A DNA stretch of 64,000 nucleotides from Patagioenas fasciata (lineage: Eukaryota; Chordata; Aves; Columbiformes; Columbidae), in NCBI RefSeq assembly GCF_037038585.1, contig NC_092521.1:107834105-107898104 (forward strand), read 5' to 3'. Each line of letters begins with the position of its first letter. Positions within the stretch are counted from its first letter, which is position 1. The notes under the pieces were generated by a model. It made no database searches, had not been told where the DNA came from, and saw nothing but the letters and a program-made list of their open reading frames with translations. The translations under genes were made by a program, and so were the position numbers. Positions 11,232 through 20,965 of the stretch are shown in pieces.

Positions 11232-13213
11232 AGGGGGAAGAGAAAATAACAGCAAGATGGAAATGCTAATAACTAGTATTATTAATGTCATCGCTAAAAA
11301 AAAAAACAGGTGAGATTCACTGAATCTTCAATGTAAAATAGCAAGCTCTATGAATGAGTTGGAAGATTCATGCTGAGTCAAAAGAAACCACATAAATTAT
11401 ATCCTGAAGGTAATTTAGCTCTGCGAGGCTATATCTGACAAGGCCACACTGCGAAGTGCTTCAAAGCAGGATAATATTACAGTACACATTTTATTAATAT
11501 TTAATCACTTAAATAATGTGTTTTGAATAAAAGGAAAATAGTGAAATGGACTACTCCCTTATTATCAAATGGAGTATTTTACTGTTGTTTTTAAGATAAC
11601 CACAAGTACTACTAAGATTCATGAAAGGGACTGTGTCTCTCAGGCATATGCTTCCTATTCTCTTTTTTTTAAAAAAAAAAACAGCACCAATGTAAGTGTG
11701 ACATATAATTTGTCAAGGAATGGCACCAAAATAATTAAAATATGCCAAAAATGAGGCTATTAATTAAAAACGTATTTAGATTTCACAAACATAATAAACA
11801 ACCTTGTCATTCTTTGTTTTGGAGTAACTGAACACATGAAATGCATTTCCAGGTTACTCATGTACAAACACAACAGTTCTGACTGTCTTTGGGTTGGAAA
11901 CTCTAGTCTGGGTCTATAAACACTGATGCTCAGTGTGTTCTTTGTGAAAATCTAACTCCTAGAATTTCCTTTGCTCACACAGGTGAATAATATTAGAAGT
12001 TGGGATGCATCTGTCAGTCAAGAAGATACGCAATTAGAGTGCATATTCCCTTAATTTGTCCTCCTGAGTTGTCTGCTTTTGTAATCTAAAGTTATACTGT
12101 TTATATTTTTTCTTCGGAAAGTTTACTGTTTATTATAATATTCACAAAAGTGTCACCTTCCTTACTAAACCAGAAAGAGCAATTTGTAAAGCATAGAAAC
12201 TGAGCTGCAGTGCTCATTTTAATAAATCAGTATGTGAAGATGGCTCAGTTATGTAATCAAGCTTGCATTACTGGTTTAAAAGTCACACACACAAAAAAGG
12301 AATTTTTATGCATCTTCAAAACACAAGAATACGCTGTTCAATAATGAGAAAGAGATATTTCCCTTAAAAACCTTGTTTGCTAAGAACCAGAAGTCATGCT
12401 GGGAATTTACAAATGAAAAGCAGAGGTGTAGTGTTTCGGTTATTTTCTGAAGGTATCTGCTGTTAAGGTATACAATTGCTAACCATTTCATGAAAAAGAT
12501 ATTTGGTTGTATTTCCTTAAGAGGGAAAAAATGCCTTAAAGCTAAATTATTGTGTGATCATCAAAGTAACTACTAAGAATCATCATTTTGCTGTTTATAA
12601 AGAATGGAGAATAAGTAGAGATTTGAAGACTATTAAAATGCCTAAAAGTTTCGTCAGAGAAACAAGCGAGAAGAAAACTTAAACCAAGCTTTTCCAGAAG
12701 AAAAAAAAAAAAAAAAAAAAAAGAGAGTGGTAAAAAATACTTATAAACAGATCATAGGAAAATTGTTTTCAAAGGTGATTTGGAAAAAGGTTTAGCACTT
12801 CTGTTTCAAATAGACATAACAACCAAATAAAAACTAGAGGGATAAAGAGTTCTAAATCATACCTAGCAGAGATTTTGGTTTATGTGGTCTCCACTATCAG
12901 AAGGAGAAAAATCAATCAAACAGGTCTCAAAGCACAGCCAGGGAGATGCTTCTCTAGTACCAGTAGCTGAAAGTCCCATGTAAGAGAATGATTTCCAGGC
13001 AGGACCCCTTAGCTTATGCTTTTCTGCTGTCCTCTCCAGGCTGCCCAACTTCACAGCAGATTCTGGTCTATTCAGGGAATGGGGAAAATAACAGCCTTTG
13101 CAGGGATGCCGTGCCATTTCACCTTCTCTGGATTAAAACGAAAGATCAGATCTTTGGTAAGTGACCAATATCACGTATAAATTTGTAGTATGGTATCTTT
13201 GGTTTTGCCTTGG
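11232..13213. other. Non-coding stretch between LTR 1 and LTR 2
   Basis: AT-rich DNA holding copy B of the 50-bp dispersed repeat (11680-11730) and a 22-base A tract at 12701-12722. The segment 12862-13131 is exon-like on the minus strand (TTCGTTTTAATCCAG acceptor, CTAG/GTATGA donor). Its frame closes at the TAG beside the donor, so I do not call it a gene. Confidence 0.45.
11680..11730 (+). repeat. Copy B of the ~50-bp dispersed repeat
   Basis: It matches 9284-9333 in the same orientation: ACAGCACCAATGTAAGTGTG, then the shared ATAATTTGTCAAGGA and TGGCACCAA. It follows directly after a run of A, so an A-tailed insertion is conceivable. Confidence 0.7.
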
Positions 13214-13794
13214 TGTGCTGGGTTGGCAGAGACAGGGTTAATTTCGACACTGCCAGAACAGCTGACTCAGAACCAGCCAAAGGGGGTATTTCCTATCGTA
13301 GAAGAACAAGCTCAGTTACAACGGGGGCAGGACAGCGGGGTCGTTTCTCTCTCTCTCTCTTGCCCTCGCTGCCGAGGTCAGGGCAGTCAGAGGAGCTCGG
13401 TTCTCTCTGGACCACGCAGTTTGGTGCTTTTGTATTCCAGACATGAGCTGCACTTCGGGGCAGGGCGGGGAACGGATTTGGTGCAAACTGTGGTTGGTTT
13501 CAGCGGGTGGCTGGGCTGGCAGGAGGTTTTGGTGACGGCTGCCGCATTGGGACCGTCATGCGGTGGTTGCTCTGCGTGTCCATTGCCTTGTAGGTCCTTT
13601 CACTATCATTGTTGCCATCGTTTGTTGTTTTATCTTTGCTGTTCCGTTAAACTGTTCTTATCCCAACTCACCCACGAGTTTTGCTTTTGTTTTCCAATTC
13701 TCTTCCACATCCCACGGTGGGGGGGAGAGGGTGGGCAGCAAGGGGTGCGTGCTTAGAGCTGCCGGCTGGGGGTGGCTGGGGCTAAATTACAGGA
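13214..13794 (+). mobile_element. Solo LTR 2 of an avian endogenous retrovirus, CpG-rich
   Basis: It starts TGTGCTGGGTTGGCAGAGAC and ends GGGGCTAAATTACAGGA. It is bounded by a perfect 5-bp target duplication CTTGG (13209-13213 and 13795-13799), giving a 581-bp solo LTR. The distal third shares the family layout with LTRs 1 and 3: TTAAACTGTTCTTATCCCAA, then an ACGAGTTTTGCTTTTG-type stretch, TCCCA followed by a G run, and a CCGGCTGGGG-like tail. It holds about 24 CpGs against three in each of the other LTRs, and is much more GC-rich than its surroundings. Long open frames here are a by-product of base composition, not genes. Confidence 0.83.
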
Positions 13795-14259
13795 CTTGGT
13801 AACTTTGATTGCATGCTGAATTGATACTAACGAAACAGTACTAAACAGGAGAGTTTCCCTTGCATTTCTGATCTTTGTGTGAAACACAAACTCTAACTCC
13901 TGGCTAACCAATCTTCCTCTGTATATTTCCTCCATGGAGTAATTAATCAGATTAATCTTGCCATGGAACTTGTTGAATCTTGTCAAACCACCGCTAACTT
14001 TGCTAAATTCCGTCAAATTAATTGAACTCTGAAAAATTATTATTTTACCTCAATAAAACATATTGCTGCTTCTCTCTCTTGCATGAGATGCATTCCACTC
14101 TTTCAGTGACACAGATATGACCAGTTGTAACTGCACCGTAAGTCTGATGTCCTGCCCAAAGACTGCTGCCACCCAGCTGTTTGCTTCCTTTTCTGCTGCA
14201 GGGCATACTTTGTCTCAATACACTTGCCAGTCTCTGGGTAGATCTGCTGATCATGGATT
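13795..14259. other. Spacer between LTR 2 and a CR1
   Basis: Starts with the right copy of the CTTGG target duplication. AT-rich, with no gene or repeat recognised. Confidence 0.5.
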
Positions 14260-14920
14260 TCACAGAATCGTAGAATGTCCTGAGTTGGGAGGGACCCACA
14301 AGGATCATCAAGTCCAACTCTTGTTCCTGCATATGACAACCCCACAGTTCACACCATGTGTCTGAGGGCATTGTCTGGTTGCTTCTTGACTACTGTCAGG
14401 CTTGGGGCTACCTCCTTGGAGAGCCTGTTCCAGTACTCCATCACCCTCTGGGTGAAGAACCTTTTCCTAATGTCCAATCTAAACCTCCCCTGGCACATCT
14501 TCCTGCCATTCCCTCAGGTTCTGTCATTGGTTGCCAGAAAAAAGAGATCGGTGCCTGCCCCTCTTCCTCCACTTGTGAGGAAGCTGTAGACCATGACACG
14601 ATCTCCCCTCAGTCTCCTGCTCTCCAGGTTGAACAAACCAAGTGACTTTAGCTGCGCCTCATACGGCTTCCTCTCCAAACCGTTCACCAACTTTGTGGCC
14701 CCCTTCTGGACACTCTCCAGTAGCTTTATATCTTTTTTATCCTGTGTTGCCCAGAACTGCACACAGAGCTCCAGGTGAGGCCGCACCAGTGCAGAGCAGA
14801 GTGGGACAATCACTCCCTCGCCCGGCTGGCAATGCTGTGCTTGGTATACCCAGGACATGGTCTGGTTGCCTCCCTTGGCTATCAGGGCACACTGTTCGCT
14901 TGTGTTCAGTCTCTTGGCAA
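14260..14920 (-). mobile_element. CR1 LINE fragment (3' end)
   Basis: Starts (plus orientation) with TCACAGAATCGTAGAATGTCC and GAGGGACCCACAAGGATCATC, the reversed CR1 3' end. It runs through GTCTCCCCTCAGTCTCCT and CTGCACACAGAGCTCCAGGT. On the minus strand this encodes the ORF2 C-terminus ([19 protein letters not shown] motif) with stops. About 660 bp, 5'-truncated. The aligned resemblance fades near TTCGCTTGTGTTCAGTC. Confidence 0.93.
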
Positions 14921-16209
14921 TCAGTCACTAGATTTAAATTCTTGAAGAAGCTATGGCAAAGATTGAAGGCATCCATCCTATCCAGAACAACCGACTTAGA
15001 AAACCAGAATTTACTAGGTAAGATGAAATAAAATGGATGGATATATACGTTTACTTGGAGTTCTTCTGTACCCATTGTAGCTGCACAATCTGAGGGGAAC
15101 AACCAGCATGTCTCTGTTGTCAGAGCCCTCCCCACCACTCTCTTCTGTTTTATCATAGCTACATGCCTAAAAAGCAAACCCATTTCTGAGCTTTTTAGAA
15201 ATAAATTTCACATTTTATGACCCCAGCCCAGACACTTACAGCCTTGTAATTTCATGAGTTCTATTCAACTTAGCACAAAATTTAGCCTTCAAAAACTGAA
15301 ACTTACTACCACCAAATTTTTTGGCATCTACGGCCAATTGTTATGCATGACAGTAATATGCAAAGTTGTCAAGCTGCTTTATGTGATCACAAAATAGGAA
15401 GCTGGTAAACTGCAAAGTCAGAGGCAAAATAGTCTGCCCCATCAGAGAAATAGGATTATCATGCCAAAAAAGCTGCACAACTTTTGCTCTTGTACTGCAA
15501 ACACTTAAGATGAGGTTAAACCTTTTCCTTAGTTAAAATCCATTGAACTATTTTTCTTTGTCTTTTTATTTTTAGAGGCTTTTACAAATGTTCAGTAAAC
15601 GGGGAACTAAGATTGCAAAAGGGCAACCAGAAAGACTGAGTGTTCCAAAAATTATCTCAGTGTTTGGTTTTACACTATTCTAACCTATATTATGAACTGT
15701 GAACCTGAAATACCCTGAAAACAAATTGAATATACCTTTATTCATAAAATACTCTTTACTAGGGAGTCAAGAGTTCTCCTCATTTCTGCAGAAGAGCTAA
15801 AACTTTACCTACATTTTATATCTTATTAATCCCCCATAACTAAATTTGCTTGTAGGCACATAATCCTGCTTATAAAAATCAGACCTACACATTATTCCAG
15901 TTAATCAGAGAACTTGGTTGTTATTCTCCAATGTTACTAAATTTATTGTGCTAGGAATTATGACAGCATTTTCCTGTGGTAAAGTCTATATGTGTTTATT
16001 GCATTTCTCCATCTTCCTTATTTTGTTCAGTAATTACTACTCACTGCAATTATTTCACAATCAGAAGAAGCAGTTGGATCAACAGTGTACAGACTCTAGT
16101 AAACCAGTGAGGCTCAGGTTTTCTAAGGGTGTACCTACACTGTTAATTGATGTAATGCAAGAAGCAGTATGCAACCCACACCTCCACACAGCATCTCTGC
16201 TGACAGCAA
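14921..16209. other. AT-rich non-coding stretch
   Basis: No recognised repeat. The open frame that begins at 15918 runs into the following CR1 and is not a gene. Confidence 0.5.
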
Positions 16210-16935
16210 AATCACAGAATCACAGAATTGCTGAGGCTGGAATGGATGTCTGCAGATCATTTGGTCCAACCACCCTGCTTAAGCAGGACTACCTAGAAAT
16301 GGTGGTCCAGAAACACATCCAGATGGCTTTTGAATATTTCTAAGAAGGGAGACTCCACAACCTCAATGGGAAACCTGTGACAGAGCTCGGTCATCCTCAC
16401 AGTGAAAAAGCGTTCAAAGGGAACCTCTTGGTTTTAATGTTGTGCCCATTGGCCCTTATCCTGCCACTGGGAACCACTGCAAAGACCCTGGCTCCCTCTT
16501 CTTTACAGCTGCTTTTCAGGTATTTATACACATTGATACTACCACCCCTGAGCCTTCTCTTCTCCAGGCTGAACAGTACCAGCTCTCTCAGTCTTTTCTC
16601 ATAGGAGAGATGCTCCAGTCCCTTCGTCATCTTTGAGGCCCTTTACTGGACTCTCTCTAGTATGTCCCTGTCATTCTTGTACTCAGGCACCAGAACTGGA
16701 CACAGTACTCCAGGTATGGCCTCACCAGTGCTGAGCAGAGGGGAAGGATCACCTCCCTCAGCCTACTGGCAATATTTTGTGTAATGAAGCCCGGGGTACC
16801 AGTAGCCTTCTTTTCTTTAAGGTCACATTTCTGGCTCATGGTCAACTTGGTGTCGACCAGGACCCCCAGGTCCTTTTCTGCCAAGCTGCTTTCAAGGTGA
16901 GTGGCCCCCTGTATATATTGGTGAATGGTGCTAAA
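16210..16935 (-). mobile_element. CR1 LINE fragment (3' end)
   Basis: Begins ATCACAGAATCACAGAATTG, the reverse complement of the CR1 3' terminal repeat. It continues through CTCCACAACCTCAATGGG, CACAGTACTCCAGGTATGGC and CCAGGACCCCCAGGTCCTTT. Minus-strand frames match the CR1 ORF2 tail, including MAEKDLGVLVDTKLTMSQKC and [14 protein letters not shown], but are interrupted. The distal edge is blurred by a local tandem duplication (16932-16980), and weak CR1-like sequence may reach about 17005. Confidence 0.92.
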
Positions 16936-16980
16936 CTGCTGGTCCTAACACCATATTGGTGCATAAACTGCTGGTCCTAA
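16932..16980 (+). repeat. Two-copy direct repeat, 32-bp period
   Basis: TAAACTGCTGGTCCTAA occurs at 16932-16948 and again, identical, at 16964-16980. The intervening segment also shares TATTGGTG with the sequence just upstream. It lies at the 5' edge of the minus-strand CR1 and looks like a small local duplication made there. Confidence 0.8.
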
Positions 16981-18089
16981 GCAAGACACAACACTGGCCT
17001 CAGCAGCACACTGCTGGAGGGCACTTTGCTCACCCCGATTGTTGGCAGCTGTGGGGGTGCCATGAAGCACAGCTTCAATCTTGATTCCAGCAGTAGTTGA
17101 AAGTGTGGGAGTGACAAGGTCAAGGACATAATAGAAGCCTTCAGGTAAAGATGGAAGGTGAATTCACAACAGAAAGTAGCTCTTCAGCAGACTAAAACAT
17201 TAATGTAGGTACACTATTAGTATCACAGCTACTACAGAAGTTACTGGTTTATTCCTGAGCTTGATACAACAGTGATACCAGTGCTTTCACAGTTGCCCAT
17301 GTTCATTAAATCAGTGATTCAGTGCATCAAATTTATTTCTACAAAACGTGACTTTAGGGATGCAGCTTTCTTAAAAAAAAAAAAAAAAAGGAGCTCTTTT
17401 TACATTCTCTCCTTTTTCCAGGGTTCTGTGTATCAGTTCAATGAAAAAAACGTTGAAGGTGTGATTGAGTTTACACTACATCTGTTTAGTTTCCAACTGA
17501 GAAAGTTTGATGACAGCAGTTTATTTCCAAGTGCTGAATAACAAGAAAGAGAAAAAAAGTTTTGACCAAGAAAGCTCAGCATGAAGACTAAATATGTAGC
17601 ATAACAATTGGAATAGAATCTTCCATTAGTTTTAGAGCAAAAGTAGCAACTGAAACTGGTATAAAGTGATATCCTTTGACATCCAGTCATCATTACTTGC
17701 TTCAAAAAGCTGTACGTGAACAACATGGTTTTGTGTTCTAAGTTACATTTGAAAGTCTCTATACATAAACCTGCTTTTGACATGTTTCATCTCGTAGCTG
17801 AGAAGATGATGATTGGCAAGAACAGAGATGCAAATTCTTTGCACACAAAAATGGTACTGTGCTGAAATAACAATCATCTACCCTAGAAATGTAAGCAAAG
17901 GCATGAGCTGTCCAGTCATCATGAGATATTGCAGAACTCCCAGCAATTCAAATAAAGAATTTCAGACTCCACATCATTTCTGTTTTTAGGTTATAGACAT
18001 CATCAGCATCATCCCATTACAACTTCACTAACAATTTCTAACCCTATCATATGCATTTGCAAACACATTTGCAAACAACTTCACAATCA
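16981..18089. other. Non-coding stretch
   Basis: Contains a 17-base A run near 17372 and chance open frames on both strands (for example 17433-17783, minus). No gene or repeat family is recognised with confidence. Confidence 0.45.
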
Positions 18090-18099
18090 TCTTCATATT

Positions 18100-18881
18100 C
18101 CAAGATCTGCTCAGCATGGTGGTGGAACTTAAGGAGGAGGTCGAGAGACTGAGGACAACCAGGGAGTGAGAGAACGAGACTGACTGGTGGAATAACTCCC
18201 TGGTCTTCCAGCCAGAGAGGAGATACCCCCAAAAAGGTGATGGACTCCCTGTCCTGTCGGGGGAGGAGGGGAGACCTGAGACAGCCCCTGCCCTGTGCCT
18301 GTTGGGCCAAGGTAGGGAATCAAAGAGACAAGGAGGGTTGGAAGCAAATCCCAGTTTGGCACCATGGGCAACCCCCCTCCCTACCTTCCTTACTTCCCTA
18401 GGTGCCCCTCCGTAATAGATTTGAGGCCCTGGATCTTGAAGGAGAGATGGGTGAGGATGTGGTGGAAGGCCCAACTATGAGGTCACAAAGGAAGAGGCAG
18501 TTGACTCCACACCTCAAGTCTGCCTCTGGTAAGAAAGAAAGAAGGGTAATTGTAGTGGGTGATTCCTTTCTGAGAGGTACAGAGGGCCCAATATGCAGAG
18601 TTGACCCTCATCATTGGAAAGTGTGCAGTCTACCTGGAGCCTGGATCAGGGATATCACCAGGGCACTCCCCAACCTGGTGCACTTGACAGACTACGACCC
18701 ACTACTGATCTTCCAGACAGGTGGGGAGGAAGCTGCATCCCATAGTCTGAGGGGAATGAAGAAAGATTTCAAGGCATTGCGAAGGTTGGTGAAAGAGTCT
18801 GGGGTGCAAGTTATTTTCTTTTCCCTCCTTCCATTTTTGGGTGACAATGTGGGACAGAATAGAAGGATCCAGAGTGGCTAA
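18100..18881 (+). pseudogene. CR1 ORF1 remnant (coiled coil plus SGNH esterase-like domain)
   Basis: The first part encodes a coiled-coil-like segment (ELKEEVERLRTTRE, near 18125-18165) followed by stops. From about 18400 a continuous frame encodes an SGNH/GDSL esterase-like domain seen in CR1 ORF1 proteins. It has VIVVGDSFLRGTEG with the nucleophile-block serine codon at 18564-18566, then ICRVDP, VCSLPGAWIRDITRALPNL and LIFQTGGEEAA. The known role of CR1 ORF1 is RNA binding and chaperoning of the retrotransposon ribonucleoprotein, with the esterase domain of uncertain function. The catalytic His/Asp block at the domain end is replaced by the deletion junction. It is non-functional. Confidence 0.85.
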
Positions 18882-18884
18882 CAC

Positions 18885-19685
18885 ACCAGAAGGCTGTGCT
18901 GCCATCCAGCAAGACCTGGACAGGCTGGAGAGTTGAGCAGGGAGAAATTTAATGAAATATAACAATGGCAAGTGTAGAGTCTTGCATCTGGGCAAGAACA
19001 ACCCTAGGTACCAGTATAAGTTGAGGAATGACCTTTTGGAGAACACTGTAGGGGAAAGAGACCTGGGGGTCCTGGTGGACAGCAGGATGACCATGAGCCA
19101 GCACTGTGCCCTTGTGGCCAAGAAGGCAAATGGCATCCTGGGGTGCATTAGAAGGGGGTGGTTAGTAGGTCAATAGAGGTTCTCATCCCCTTCTACTCTG
19201 CTGTGGTGAGGCTGCATCTGGAATATTGTGTCCAGTTCTGGGCCCCTCAGTTCAAGAAGGACAGGGAACTGCTGGAGAGAGTCCAGCACAGAGCCACAAA
19301 GATGATTAAGGGAGTGGAGCATCTCCCTTATAAGGAAAGGCTGAGGGAGCTGGGTCTCTTTAGCTTGGAGAAGACAAGACTGAGAGGTAACGTCATTAAT
19401 GTTTGTAAATATGTAAAGGGTGAGTGTCACGAGGATGGAGTCAGGCTCTTCTTGGTGACAACCAGTGATAAGACAAGTGGCAATGGGTGCAAATGGGAAC
19501 ATAGGAGGTTCCACTTAAATATGAGAAGAAACTTCTTCTCAGTAAGGGTGACAGAACACTGGAACAGGCTGCCCAGGGAGGTTGTGGAGTCTCCTTCTCT
19601 GGAGACATTCAAATCCCACCTGGACACATCTCTGTGTAACCTCATCTGGGTGTTCCTGCTCTGGCGGGGGGATTGGACTAGATGA
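18885..19685 (+). pseudogene. CR1 ORF2 C-terminal remnant
   Basis: Encodes the region downstream of the reverse-transcriptase catalytic core. It includes MKYNNGKCRVLHLGKNNP, ERDLGVLVDSRMTMSQHC, the [13 protein letters not shown] motif and the terminal [18 protein letters not shown] block, ending at a stop at 19685. Two overlapping frames (18952-19176 and 19158-19685) join across a frameshift near 19160. Endonuclease and RT catalytic motifs are absent. It is the best-preserved CR1 protein stretch in the window. Confidence 0.9.
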
Positions 19686-19731
19686 TCTTTCAACACCCCT
19701 TCCAATCCCTAACATTCTGTGATTCTGTGAA

Positions 19732-20175
19732 ACACTGCAGATCCGTGAGAGCCCTGCTTTGTGATATCAGTTTAGAGCTTCTGAAACAAGGCTATATAAC
19801 AACACACAACATAGTTCAAAACCAGGCTTCTCAGCCATGCCATTTCAGTCTAAAAGTCGTATATAGAGATCCAAATTTCTACTAGTTTCAAAGCCTACTT
19901 ACCACCTTTAACCATGATGGGGCTTAGCTAGAAATATTCTTTCTTCTCTTGTTAGACAAAAGCCCTTTTATTGATTCAGGCTCAGAAACTGCCTATCCCC
20001 TACCGTCCAGGTCTTACAAAGTTTATGAACAAGGATGCCCTCTTCTCCCTAAGAACCACAGTTAATTTCAGATCCTAACTAGTAAACATCTTGGTTATCG
20101 TTATATTTCCCCACTTAACGTTATTAAATGTTGCACATAATATGATATTGCCACAGAGAAAACATGTCTGAAATA
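19732..20175. other. Spacer between CR1 and mariner
   Basis: No gene seen. It ends with TA at 20174-20175, the expected TA target dinucleotide of a mariner insertion. Confidence 0.55.
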
Positions 20176-20965
20176 TTAGCCTGGTGCAAAAGTAATTGCT
20201 GTTTTGGATGATGAATTTTAAATCATTATAACTAGGCTCAAACACATCTTTATTAATCAAAATAGGAACCACTACAATCAACACCTTTCTGCCAATGAGA
20301 AATAAGTTTGTTTATTCCTGTAGCATGAAAATCTGTTCCTTGAGATTCGATGAACTCTTGGAAAGCATTTTCTGCATCCTGCTGGTTGTGGAAGCATTTT
20401 CCCAGCAAAAAGTTGTCAAGATGCTTGAATAAATGGTAGTCAGTTGGCAAGAGGTCAGGTGAATACGGTGGATGAGGCAAAACTTCATAGTCCAATTCAT
20501 TCATATTTTGAAGCATTGGTTGTGCTACCTGTGGTTAGGTGTTGTGATGGAGAAAAACTGGGCCCTTTCCGTTGACCAATGTCAGCTGCAGGCGTTGCAG
20601 TTCTTGATGCATCTCATCAATTTGGTGAGCAGACTTCTCAGATTGATTGGTTTCACCAGGATTCAGAAAGCTGCAGTGGATCAGACTGGCAGCACAGCAG
20701 CAAACAGCGACCATGGCCTTTTTTTGGTGCAAGTTTGGCTGTGGTAAGTACTTTGGAGGTTCTTCTCAGTCCGGTCACTGAGCTGGTCATTGTCAGCTGT
20801 TGTACACAATCCACTTTTTTTTGCATGTCACAATCCAATCGAGAAATGGTTTGTTGATCTTGTTTAGAATAAAAGATGACACTTCCAAACAAGGATTTTT
20901 TTTATATTCAGTCAGCTAATGAGGCACCCACTTTCTTCTGGGCAGTTCTACTCTAGGATAAGAGA
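20176..20965 (-). mobile_element. Mariner DNA transposon remnant, Hsmar1-like
   Basis: The plus-strand left edge, next to a TA dinucleotide, reads TTAGCCTGGTGCAAAAGTAA and then TTGCTGTTTT. From memory this nearly matches the Hsmar1/MADE1 terminal repeat. The interior, read on the minus strand, encodes the C-terminal half or more of a D34D mariner transposase. The opposite terminal repeat and the N-terminal DNA-binding domain are missing, with similarity ending near 20960, so the copy is truncated by deletion. Mariner elements of this lineage are best known from primates and other non-avian hosts, so presence in a bird-like genome suggests an independent acquisition. Family assignment needs a database search. 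Confidence 0.85.
20253..20960 (-). pseudogene. Inactivated mariner (D34D) transposase remnant
   Basis: Transposases of this family cut and paste DNA at TA sites using a DDD triad. Minus-strand frames show KWVPH..LTE near 20925, VTCKKKWIVYN (family VTCDEKW), APKKGH, SFLNPGET and QIDEMHQELQRLQ, then LHHNT-stop (family LHDNARP). After these come HPPYSPDLLPTDYHLFKHL and the C-terminal ISHWQKGVDCSGSYFD, with a stop at 20253. The first catalytic Asp is Lys (codon 20820-20822). The second is His (20544-20546), with an in-frame TAA at 20535-20537. The third Asp survives (20439-20441) and the 34-residue spacing is kept. Frameshifts separate the blocks. It is clearly dead. Confidence 0.88.

Larger units (their letters stand above)
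18090..19731 (+). mobile_element. CR1 LINE with large internal deletion
   Basis: A plus-strand CR1 copy of about 1.64 kb that retains much of ORF1, skips the rest of ORF1 and nearly all of ORF2, and resumes in the ORF2 C-terminal part. It ends with the canonical terminus CATTCTGTGATTCTGTGA (about 19711-19728). The junction lies near 18860-18885. An intact CR1 would carry an endonuclease and the reverse-transcriptase core between these pieces; both are missing. It cannot move by itself. The copy must have been retrotransposed, judging by its intact 3' end, and the deletion may predate or postdate insertion. Confidence 0.95.

Noticed and set aside
13190..13756. 188-codon plus-strand open frame
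   Set aside because: It lies within solo LTR 2, whose GC- and CpG-rich composition lowers stop frequency. The predicted peptide has no domain, and the frame starts outside the LTR boundary.
17433..17783. 116-codon minus-strand open frame
   Set aside because: No start context, splice signals or domain. It overlaps another open frame on the opposite strand in AT-rich DNA.
18028..19148. Minus-strand open frames of 74-148 codons
   Set aside because: They are antisense shadows of the plus-strand CR1 ORF1 and ORF2 remnants.
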